Part shown: positions 54,811 through 64,000 of the stretch, in pieces
Numbering within the stretch: position 1 is the first letter of the stretch
Layout: every line of letters begins with the position of its first letter
Source of the DNA: Pseudisothecium myosuroides
Taxonomy: Eukaryota; Streptophyta; Bryopsida; Hypnales; Lembophyllaceae
Direction: 5' to 3'
DNA length: 64,000 nucleotides
Assembly: GCA_951799445.1 (NCBI GenBank)
Contig: OX637288.1
Location: 48,065,288 to 48,129,287 of the forward strand
Program-made: the position numbers and the translations under genes
The notes under the pieces: model-generated
What the model was told of the DNA's origin: nothing
Database searches by the model: none
Seen by the model: only the letters and a program-made list of their open reading frames with translations

Positions 54811-55118
54811 GCGCCGCTTCATTATTGACTTCCATTCTTTCACCCCTAGAGTGGGGTTGACTAGAAGCTACAATAACTACACAATCCCTTAAAAATAGGA
54901 GCAACTCATGCGTTAATCTAGCCATTTCCAGGAAATCTCGGATTTATTTTGGGATGGAGGGAATACTAACTTGTGAGGTCAAATAATCTAAAATTATTTA
55001 AGGTGCTCACTCTCGCTGTGAACTTCTAGATCCTACGGTTACATTCTATCCGATCTTAAGGAAAAATGAACAAACAAATTGCTCAAGTTCTTGGCAATTT
55101 TGGCCTCTTTTAAAAATA

Positions 55119-55141
55119 CCCCCCCCCCCTCCCCCGCCCCC
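55119..55141. repeat. C-rich tract
   Basis: A run of about 11 C followed by T, CCCCC, G and CCCCC. On the minus strand it gives several G runs that could form a quadruplex. Confidence 0.8.
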
Positions 55142-55399
55142 GTTCATGAAGGATTAAGGGCTGAAAGACAACTTTTGTTCATGATCATAAACATATGGTA
55201 CAAAGAGATCAGCAAAAATGTGCAAAAATTCAAAAGAGGATTATTAATCATAAAAGGGTTAATCAATTTTTTTAATTTTTAACGCATTCAACATTTTGAG
55301 TTCAATGACAAGTAACAAATTGACCAAACCACAGACCTCATAGATCCACCAAGTTCGATAAGCCCAACCATTTTTAGCTATTCCTTTGAAGTAGTTTAA

Positions 55400-56040
55400 T
55401 TCCTAAATGCCAGAGTTGCCAAATTCAGATGTCGACAATAAACTACATCCTAGAGAAATAATCACATTAGAAATTAATTTAAACAAATTGTAGAGTAGAT
55501 TTTGAGAAGCCATCAATTGATTGGAGTTATGAGTGCATGTTATGCCTTTGAATCTCATATTTTTTTGGTGAACAATTTTTTAGATTTGACATGTGAAAAG
55601 AGGATTGAAAGACTTGAATTCACTTTCACAATTTTAACACCCTTATGATCAACATTATAATCTTTCAATCCATAAGTGATATTGTTTTTTGTTTTTTTCC
55701 ATGTGATCTTTGGCATGTCTAATTTGAATATGTATGGCTACAAATATATAAAAAATGATAAAACTTATCAAAATGCGTAGGAAGCTCATATTGCGTTCCC
55801 AGTGTTAACTCCCAGTGAGTGCCACTTTTCCCACTAAACTTTAAAACTTGACACTTGTAAAAACTATACAGTTATTTACACTTATTTTGGACACATGCTG
55901 CAACTATGCATACACACGGGAATGTGAGACTCACAGGGAATTAACACCAGGAATGCAATATGATTTCTTGTGATGTTGGTTTTTTGTTCAATTTAGATAA
56001 AATTTCAGGTAGCTCATTAAAGGCCTTGGGCATTTAGGGG
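55400..56040 (-). mobile_element. Family C element, short subtype, copy 5, with nested insertion
   Basis: TTAA sites at 55396-55399 and 56041-56044. Ends TTCCTAAATGCC and GGCCTTGGGCATTTAGGGG. Reversed, it matches 48547-49112, except for the 197-bp insertion at 55776-55972. Confidence 0.8.
55776..55972. mobile_element. 197-bp TIR element nested in family C copy 5
   Basis: CATATTGCGTTCCCAGTGTT with AACTCCC at the left and its inverted relative (AACACCAGGAATGCAATATG) at the right give a ~35-bp imperfect TIR. The outermost bases are CGTAGGAAGCT and AGAAATC-type text, CACAAGAAAT when read inverted. ATG flanks both sides (55773-55775, 55973-55975). The uninterrupted sequence is CTTATCAAAATGTTGGCTTT in copy 3 (48547-49112, inverted), so ATG is a 3-bp target duplication. 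Confidence 0.75.
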
Positions 56041-57093
56041 TTAATCTTTTAGTACTCCAAAGTCCATTTTCTAAACGACAAACATATTTATATTCTTCTT
56101 TCTTTCTTATTATTGCTTGGATTAAAATTTGTAAAGATACTTTGTCAAATTTTTGTCCTATCGAATGGTTGGATTTAATATTACAAAATATATATTCTTC
56201 TAAATTTACAAATGTGGAAGTATATCAAGTGGTTGACCAAGCCAAAATTGCATTGGCTTTAGTTCAAAACTGGATTTATAAAAATGAGGTAATGGATTAC
56301 AAGGACTCAAAATTCTTTTAAATTCACCAAGTCAAGAGAACCTCATTTCAAATATATTCCAATATTTTTTTGTAGTCAAATATAGAAGAAACTTTGAAAT
56401 TTTCCTTTCAAAATTTATAAAAAAATATTGGTGATAGCATTGGTGAATCTAACTTATGGATGGGATCTAAAACTCAAAACCTACAACTTTTATTTGTATA
56501 TCAATTCCAAAATATTCTTCCAAATAATACTTTATGATGATCTTTCTCAAATTGTCAATTCTAAAGAAGACTCTGTACCTTTAGGGATTAAAAACGTTTC
56601 GATCATTTCAAGGGTTAATTTTCATTTCTAAGGTAGAAACACCCAAACCATCCTTACATAGTTACATCCATTCTTGCACAATAGACTTCCATTAAACTAT
56701 CCCCCCAATGTGTCATTAAACTATCCCCGTACTTAACCGCAACTGGTGGGTTACTCATTGTTTCTAAATTTCAATTTTACATCCACCTCAATATGATGGT
56801 TTCATTGGCCTACAAAGCTTTCACTTTGAAAACTCATAGAAATTACAAATCATATCCAAACATTTTAATTTTAATTTTTGAAAATTCATGATTTTCAATT
56901 GCTAATACTAAGAAAATATTTTTTTCTAAAAAAAGGTGCCTCCAACTATGCTGAATTGCTTATTTTGACGGTTATAGGTGTTTTTAGTGGCTTTTGCCAA
57001 CTTAATCTCACACCCTAGCTACATAATCTCACTCTCCTGACATTATTTTATACGCTCCAAGTTACCCTTCAGTTGTCACCCTGTTGGACCATC
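56041..57093. other. AT-rich intergenic DNA
   Basis: No gene. 57000-57093 is the repeat segment also present at 18380-18480 and is the insertion target of the next element. Confidence 0.45.
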
Positions 57094-58116
57094 TACTACT
57101 AGAGAGGCAGACAAAACCAACACATTTATGTTGGAATCAACATAAAATGATTTTTCTTCATCAAATGTGTTTTTTTGGACTGTATCAACACATTTTCTGT
57201 TTATTCAATGTAAATCAATACAATTCTGTTAAATTTCAAGGAATTTGAAGAATCTTTTGGAATTTCTTATGAATTTACTAAATTTTCAGAAATCTACTAG
57301 AATCTTTTGAAAAACTATTAGAATTTGTTGAAATCTTTTTAAAATCTATTGAAATCTTTTGAAATTTAAAAAAAATTAGAATCTTTCAAAATCATTTGGA
57401 ATCTTATATAGAATATAAATTTAAAATTCAAATTTTAATCAAATTTTTAATGAATATAATTTGATTTTGAATTTATTTTGTATTCCAATGATATTCTTCA
57501 ATAACAATTCAAACTTAGAATTTGATCAAGATTTTAATCAATTTCAGTTGTAAATCAAATTGTGATTCAAATAATTTGATGAAAATTTTGACTTTGATTC
57601 AACTTTGATCAATTCAAATTCTAATGCAAGTTTCGTTCAATTTTCTATAGGATGTAGTTTGATTAGAATTCAAACTTATAATTAAATTGAATTTCTAACA
57701 TAAATTTTAGAATTTAATATAAAAAATATTCTTCATGGGTTCAAGAGATGTCACCAAGATGCTTAGATTGCCCGGACTCCCAGAAATTAAGATTCTTCAC
57801 AACTTTTTCATCACAAATCTAAATAGAATGAATCAAAGCTTCACATATACTTTGAACCATAATATTTGAAATAAAATTAAACTCATAGAAAGATAATAAT
57901 ATATTCTATTTTATTACAAAATTTCACTTAAAATTAAGGTAATAGGAACATGCTTGAAATCCATTTTATCCCTCAAGATGACAATAGTAAATTAGGGATT
58001 AGAATTTGAGTTTTGAGTATTATTCTATCCCAAATGTAAGTTCTATACTATTCAAAATCCTAAACTTGAACTATTCAACAATTCAACTATTTAATTCTAA
58101 AATTTGGCTGAAGCAC

Positions 58117-58495
58117 CTCTAAAAAAATGCTTGTCAGATTTTCAAAACAAGTTAAATTAAATTGAAAATTTTACCACTGAAATTAGACTTCAATATCAAT
58201 CATTTCCAACAAGTTTCATGGAAAATAGACTTTCTATAAAGGAGATATGGGCCTCCAAAGTCTGCTGAATATGAAAAATGAAAATGAAAAAGAATAAAGC
58301 CGGTAAGACTACTTTTAGAAAAATGCTTGTCAGAATTTTAAAAAAAACTAGAAAAATTTGAAAATTTTACCACTAAAAGTAGACTTCAATATGAACCGTT
58401 TCCGACAAGTTTCATGGAAAACAGACCTAAAACAAAGGAGATTCGGGCCTTCAAAGTCTGCTGATTTTGTGAAAAATGAATAGAAAACCAATAAA
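58117..58495 (+). repeat. ~197-bp tandem duplication
   Basis: AAAATGCTTGTCAG at 58124 and 58321, then ATTTTACCACT.AAA.TAGACTTCAATAT, AAGTTTCATGGAAAA.AGAC, and CAAAGTCTGCTGA in both units. Lies inside the CACTA-type element. Confidence 0.75.
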
Positions 58496-58532
58496 TAAAA
58501 TTGACAATTCCATTTACATCAAGGTACTTCAA

Positions 58533-58750
58533 CTGTGGTGCACTGGTTGGAGTCTGTGGGCTCCAACCAGAGGTCCTGGGTTCAAACCATGCCATGGGCG
58601 GGTAGGGATAGTCCATGTGGTAGGCAGTCCATGTGGCGGGTAGGGGCAGTCCATAAGGTGGGAAGGGTAGTAAATTTTTTTTATTTTTTATTTTTTATTT
58701 TTTATTTTTTTATTTTTTTATTTTATTTTTTTATTTTTTATTTTTAATTT
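58533..58750 (+). mobile_element. tRNA-derived SINE-like retroposon
   Basis: The head has a pol III A-box-like TGGTGCACTGGTTGG, an anticodon-arm-like GTCTGTGGGCTCCAACCAG, and a perfect-type B box GGTTCAAACC (58579-58588). The body has three GGCAGTCCATGTGGCGGGTA-type repeats, and the 3' tail is T-rich (58673-58746). It sits within the CACTA-type element, so it arrived later. A target duplication was not identified. Confidence 0.65.
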
Positions 58751-58882
58751 CAGATTTGACCAAGACAAAATTAACAAAAATGCGTTGATAGCTGGTTTGA
58801 ATCAAGAATTCCTAACCAATAGGAGAAATCAACACATTTCTGTTGATTTTGTCTTCATTTGGACCAAATTCTTCTAGTAGTG

Positions 58883-60135
58883 ATCTCTTCCATGCTAAGC
58901 AGCGTTTTCAAAATTGGCTAAAATTTTCTTGTATTTTACCTAGATTTTAAGGGTGCTACTTGTACATGGCAGAAAATCTGTGGAAAAACGAGATTTGAGC
59001 ATATTCATGAATGTTGTTAACTGAGAGGTCACAAATGCAGCTTTTCATTCAAATTTTTTTCTGTAGTCATCCGCTCCAACGAAGGTGACGTGAGAGCTGA
59101 AATGCACCCTCAGCCGTCAATAGAGGGCAAAGACTACTGCATCTTTGCCATCCATTTAGCATGGAATCTTAAACTCAGAGAATACTATGCGCCAGGACAA
59201 GTAGCAGCTTCGTCTCCCTAGCTATGCAGATTTTTCGTACGCGCGATTTGTTTTTGGTGGCTTTCGCAATTATTTTTGCAATTTTTCTCTGAGCTCTTGC
59301 TTTAATCTGCTCCATTGCTTGTTCTTGAGATCAATGCCATGAATTTGCATATGACTGGCAAGTCCCAGAATGGGACAAGCAATCATCGTTTTTTGAATCT
59401 CAGGGTTTTCAAAATATTGTTCAATATTGATTGTTGAATGGTCTTAGACTCCTCGCTTCCTTGGGCACTTTGGATGTGGGATTTAGGGCGCCATCGTTTG
59501 CAAATTTGAGTGGTTTTAGTTGCCAATCTTGTCATCCTGTGTGTTGTGAATTCTGGAGATTACTGTGATCTTCTCTCTTTACATTCACTGAACAACAGAA
59601 ATGGAGGTTGTCATTCAATTTGCAATTGGTTTGTTGGTGTTGCTCGTTGGTGATGGACGTTGGCTTTTGGTGCCTTCTTTGGTGATTAAAGTGTTGTGCT
59701 TCCCTTCTTTGGATCACGTGCATTTCGACATTCTCTATTGTTTAGCTTCCGTGTGTGCTTGCTTTTTTGCTCCTTGCTTACCTTGTGACGGTGACTAGTT
59801 GTTGCATTTTGTTTTTGTTCTGTGCGCATTGTGTTTCTCTTTGGAGAATTATGGACTTTGGGTGCAAGTTTGCAAGAATGGCACCTCGCCTACAGCTACT
59901 CGACAACTTCAGGGTCAAGACTTTTTTTTCAAGCCGCAACAACCGCGGTGTGGGCAAACTGTTATCTGCGATAAAAGAAGTAAGTGGTGCCATTGCCATT
60001 TTGGACGATGTCACGTACATATCAAAGACTCGCCTTCCCGACTCTTTGCCCGTCCCTCCGCAACTGCAGAGCCTCTCTGAGACAACTGCAGTATTGCCCG
60101 AAGCAGCCAATGATGGTGATGCAATTACCAAGTAG
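58883..60135. other. Mixed DNA upstream of the hAT-like relic
   Basis: 59040-59780 is of gene-like composition but no frame matches a family. 59755-60135 is open for 126 codons (Cys/Leu-rich start, then a Ser/Pro/Leu tail) and may be the decayed 5' part of the transposase transcript. Not called as a gene. Confidence 0.35.
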
Positions 60136-63100
60136 AGGGGGAAGAGGAGCGGTGCTGTTGATGCCTCTTCTAGTGCGCCAAAGAGGAAGAAGGTTGCCTC
60201 GAGCACTATCACAAGAAGATGGCAAGCAGTGTGGGCATGTAGGTTCAGTTGGGCCGAGGGCGAGTTCGACAGCAACGTTGACTTAACCGAGGTGGTGTGC
60301 CAAAGTTGTACCGCGATCAGCGGGAGGCAGAAGGTGATGGTGCCAAAGTTGGACAACTTAGAAAAACAGGAGGGAAAGTGAACGTGTAAGGAGGACAGGG
60401 TGCCATTTGCACACCTCAACTCTTCAAGAAGGGTGAAATAGACCTTCACTAAACTTGACTACAAGCATCTGAAATTTTGTAAGCTTTGGGTTGGCCGTTC
60501 GCGTGTGAGTGTGGTGGATCAATTGGTGGGTAGTTTGGACGGTGAGTTCAAAAGCAAAGGGGTACAGTTCTCCACTCTCTTTTAAGTTTTGAGTCATGAG
60601 TGTCCAATGTGTGATTACGAACGTGAACAGTATCTCTTGAGGCACCTTAAGGTGACAAACTTGCCAAAGAAACATTGGTGTGAGAACAATGGGTGGGAGA
60701 TGAGCAAACACATTCATGAGAGTGTTTTGTCGGCTCTAAAAGCTGTGGTTCAGTCTGCTCGGATATTGTCTATCAGTGTAGATGAGGTAACAATTGTGGA
60801 TAATACTTCCTGGCTTGGAGTTCATGTTTACTTGATGGATAACTAGGAAAGGGTACCACACTTACTTCACTTGTCTTCCGTTGTCAATGGCTCTGTTGAT
60901 CCCTTAACCAACAATATAATGTTCTCGTTGTTGGAGAAGGGGGTGAATGCAAGAAACACCTGCCGATTTTGTTGCGTTTTTATAGTACTTATGATTTTTC
61001 TTCTGGAATACTATAAAATTAGAAAAATAATTTTTAAAATACAAAAAAATATGGCTAACATATACACCTTTAAGATGAAGGTAACCACCAAAGGAAGTGC
61101 ATAGAAAAATTCTTTAAGCTAGAGAACTAAAAAAGTGCCAAATCTCATAAAAATGGCTATCTTGATGTATAAATTAGTTAAAAATAGGAACAAAATTAAA
61201 TACATAAAATGAATTTTGGCCATTTGTAACAATTTTATGGAGATGGTCATTCACCCCAAAAAACTCCCAAATAATATTTTATATGTTTCAAAATGTAAGC
61301 AGAAAGAAGTGCACTTTGTGGACTTCCACACCACACATAATTAATTATTTTTAGAATTCCTTCCCTATATAGCTACAAGTCTACTAGAAGACTATGCCCT
61401 CCAAATTTCAGCTCAAAATTTGTTTTTTCGGGTACTAAATAGTACTAAAAACCTCTAAATTGGCAAGTGTAACATATTTTCAGGGGCTATTTTTGGACGA
61501 TTTACTATTTTTGAAAATTACCAAAAAATTAGGCAAGGTGTATAATAGTCATGAGTACCTTACCTATAAATCTTGAGTCATTTAGAGCCAGAACGCAAAA
61601 GTTATGGCCAAAAAACTAATCAAAACGCAAGGTGTGACACAAAATAGTACAGGTGTTTACTTGCATTCACTCGAGGGTGGCCTAACTCGTGAGTCCATAT
61701 CGTCAAACCTAGTCTGTTTTGGGGCCGATGACATTTCCACATTTCAGGGGGCAAAAAAGAGAATTACTGCCCAAATTTGGGAGAAATGGGCCCCTTTCTT
61801 GGTTGGCGCAAGCTGCGCTAGTCATAGGATTAACCTGGTGGTGGAGACTCTCTCCAACTATCAGCTCATTGGCTCATTGCTTGTTTGGAAGGACTATTTC
61901 AATCCGTGTACACGTATTTTTGCCGCAGCCACAAGCGGCACTCTGAATTACAAAAATTAGCAGAACTGATGGAAACTAAGGCACAAAAGATGCTCAGGAA
62001 TGTCAATACTTGCTGGATTTCCATAAAGAGTCCAGCCCAGCGTATTATGAGTGAGCACCCAACTCTTCTTGTGAAGATGGGGTTGGATGCCTCTGGCGGC
62101 CAGAAGACCACTGCCGCTGCTGCCGAAAACTTTGGTTTCCTCTCATACATTGAGGTCCTCCTTTGTCTGGCCTTCTTCATCCCAATGCTCAGTGCGATTC
62201 ACTCTTTAATAAAACTGACCCAAGCGCGGGACATCTTTGTGTGTGATTTTATACAATCAATTAAAATTTGCCAAGCTCGATTGGCGAGAATGTTCATCGA
62301 CCCATCCTCTGTGTTCAATACGGTGGAGTTTGCTCGTTACAACGAGCTAGTGCAGCTAAAAAATGCCATCGTCCCTTTGGAGTGGCGATACCTAGATGGT
62401 GACAGTGGAATTTCCCACTTGGTGTTCAATTTGAAGATCACCATAGTTTTTGCAAGGTGCAAAGACAAACTCACTGGGGCTGAAATTTTAGTGGCTCAAG
62501 AATAGTTCTACCGCTACCAAGACTCAGTTGAGCATCAATTTTCATGTAAGGGATTTCCTTCCCATTTCCATTTGTTTCCTCCATTTGTACTTCAGCATGA
62601 CTTGGTTTCAATCGTGCTTGAGTTGTTTTTTGGCACTTCATTGCATTGACAATGAAGTGCATTTAATTTGCATAATTTTTTGGATTTTCAATGTCTCATT
62701 TCAATTGCATTTTTTTTTCAAATTTTTTTTTCTTCCGCCTTTAGATTGTCTACAGGTACCTTATGGTTTTTGCCTTGTTAGACTGCACGTAGAAGGTTGT
62801 AATCCTATGATTGATCTCGAAATTACTAGGTTGTTTGTGATTGTTGGCTTGCTTATGTCTTTGGCTTGTTGATATTTAGTTCATCTCATTTGAATGTGAC
62901 CTTAGTTGATGCAGAGATCGCTCAGTCCTTGTGTGATGAACTTGACAAACGCTTCCTTCAACAAGAATTACTGGATGCATTTGGAATCGTATACCCCCAA
63001 TATTGGAAGCAAGAGGGGCAGATCAGAGCTTCCCATAGCACCTATTAGTGCTGAAATTTTTTTATTGCCAGGCCAAGCTCTTGAGTGCAGGCAACACGGA

Positions 63101-63494
63101 GTTGGATGGGGGAAGGCCATACACCACCCCTAAAATATTATTTGCTTCTAAACTTGACAACCAACAGAGTCTGTTCAAGTTGACAATGAAAACTAACGCT
63201 GATGCAGCACTAGCACCGCCCTTCCATAACAATCCAATGATTAAGTTGTGGAGAAATCTCTCACAATCAAGGCACTTGGCCAACTTGATCTTTGAATATT
63301 TCAAGGTCGCCGAGATTGATTGCTGCATGGTGTTGGGTTTGGTGGAAGACGAGAGGTGTTTTAGCACCTTGAAATTTCTTAAGTCTTGCCACCGAAATTG
63401 CCTCGGCAAGCACTTGCCGCTCGTGGTTCGGATGTTTGGACAGAAGTTTTGCACTCTAGACAATTTTTCCTACAAGGAGGCCAGAGACTCCTAG
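60136..63494 (+). pseudogene. Decayed BED/hAT-like transposase
   Basis: Fragments appear in the order of a hAT-type protein. At 60151-60420 is a BED-finger-like N-terminus (ITRRWQAVWACRFSWAEGEF, then VVCQSC). At 60589-60846 is a catalytic-core start (ARILSISVDEVTIVDNTSW). At 61660-61960 is LVCFGADDISTFQGAKKR with SCASHRINLVVETLS. At 61885-62505 is YTYFCRSHKRHSELQKLAEL with NTCWISIKSPAQR. At 62866-63494 is the dimerisation region, with WRNLSQSRHLANLIFEYFK and VEDERCFSTLKFLKS. The first part has in-frame stops at 60379, 60439, 60583 and 60844; the later parts use at least three frames, and a repeat (60975-61640) splits it. It is inactive. TIRs and a target duplication were not found. No replacement sequence is offered here. 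Confidence 0.8.
60975..61640 (+). repeat. Dispersed repeat family G, copy 2, inside the transposase relic
   Basis: Matches 23395-24065 through AAGATGAAGGTAACCACC, AAAAGTGCCAAATCTCA, GAGATGGTCATTCACCCC, TAATAGTCATGAGTACCTTA and GAGTCATTTAGAGCCAGAAC. The transposase similarity stops at its left edge and resumes to its right, so it inserted there. Its exact ends were not resolved. Confidence 0.65.
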
Positions 63495-64000
63495 AGAAAT
63501 GTGGTAAAGAATGGTCGGCACGAGGATGTCTAAGTTGCAGCAGGTTTCTGAAGCATGAGTATTCTCCAGTATCCACGTTCCTTAGTTTTCATGAGGTTTT
63601 GCTAGTTTTTGCTCTCAAATTGGGAGGCTATCGTTGACATTTCAAAGTCTATGTTGGCCTGTTGGGGTGTGCTTTGGGTTGGAACTAGAGTGCTGAAGAC
63701 CATCATCAGAGTCTGGGAGAGCATATCGACAATTGTAAAGTTATTCATGTTGTTCATGTTCATTCTAACTTTTATTTGTATCGTTGTTTGTTTGTCTTGT
63801 GTACAAGTCCCACCAATATTGTAAATGGGCAATCTTGCATGGTGCAAGTAGGGTTCAAATCCCTAGTTGGTGCAAGTTTGGTGTTTGCAATGTATTTTTA
63901 TTTTTTTTAAGTTTACTAATGAAACAAGTTTCATTGCAAGGTTTAAAATACAGAAATCGCCAGCCAGGTGAGGAGAACAAGGATAGACAAACAATACACA
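63495..64000. other. Sequence after the hAT-like relic; weak SINE-like signal
   Basis: AGGGTTCAAATCCCT at 63849-63863 looks like a tRNA T-arm or pol III B box, with TGGTGCAAG just upstream and a T-rich stretch after it. No complete tRNA fold can be drawn, so it is at most a SINE fragment. Nothing else is recognised. Confidence 0.35.

Larger units (their letters stand above)
57094..58882. mobile_element. CACTA-type non-autonomous element with 3-bp duplication
   Basis: 1789 bp. The right end, read inverted, is CACTACTAGAAGAATTTGG; the left is TACTACTAGAGAGGC with its first base mutated. ATC flanks both ends (57091-57093, 58883-58885). The homologous unoccupied site near 18453 reads GGACC-ATC-TCCTTCC, proving the duplication. 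Near both ends are copies of AACACATTT.TGTTG...TCAAC in inverse orientation. No transposase; the interior is AT-rich with a ~197-bp tandem duplication and a SINE. Confidence 0.75.

Noticed and set aside
63820..63880. Possible tRNA gene (GGTTCAAATCC T-arm)
   Set aside because: No acceptor, D or anticodon stems can be formed around it; at best a SINE fragment.

Overview
The window is nuclear DNA from a land plant. The evidence is spliced genes with GT-AG introns of roughly 375-850 bp, plant-specific families (a group 1 LEA Em protein, an S1/SPH-type secreted protein, a plastid-type EMB8/YheT hydrolase), a Ty1/copia retrotransposon and many plant-style non-autonomous DNA transposons. Low gene density and thick nested repeats suggest a large genome. 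A seed-free lineage (bryophyte, lycophyte or fern) is possible, but I cannot prove that from this sequence.

Layout. 1-922: 3' end of a START/COQ10-like gene. 923-5535: AT-rich DNA with a copia gag relic and a TA-flanked MITE. 5536-10114: promoter and seven-exon EMB8-like alpha/beta hydrolase gene, with a minisatellite in intron 1. 10115-19770: gene-free repeat DNA, including a three-deep nest of transposons at 15256-16561. 19990-21186: an Em (LEA group 1) gene with an ABRE/RY promoter. 21187-26158: repeats. 26159-26566 (minus): an SPH-like secreted protein. 27329-29379 (minus): possible exons of an unrecognised gene. 29824-37872: MITEs, a small poly-A retroposon with 23-bp target duplications, and a duplicated block shared with 50950-51310. 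37873-43254: a complete, very young copia element with 274-bp LTRs that look identical and a 5-bp target duplication. 43448-50602: MITEs, a minisatellite and a degenerate unknown gene. 50950-52162: the duplicated block followed by a small orphan gene. 52163-58882: repeats, then a CACTA-type element carrying a SINE. 60136-63494: a decayed BED/hAT-like transposase, itself split by another repeat.

The host genes do not form a pathway. The most interesting result is the transposon record. Several insertions can be read against unoccupied copies elsewhere in the same window, so target-site duplications can be established directly. One family (five copies, TIR starting CCCCTAAA) inserted exactly at TTAA and duplicated it, the signature of piggyBac-type elements. 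Another family (CACTACAAGAGAAAGG TIRs) and a 1.8-kb element made 3-bp duplications, as CACTA elements do. All assignments come from reading the sequence; no database search was run.
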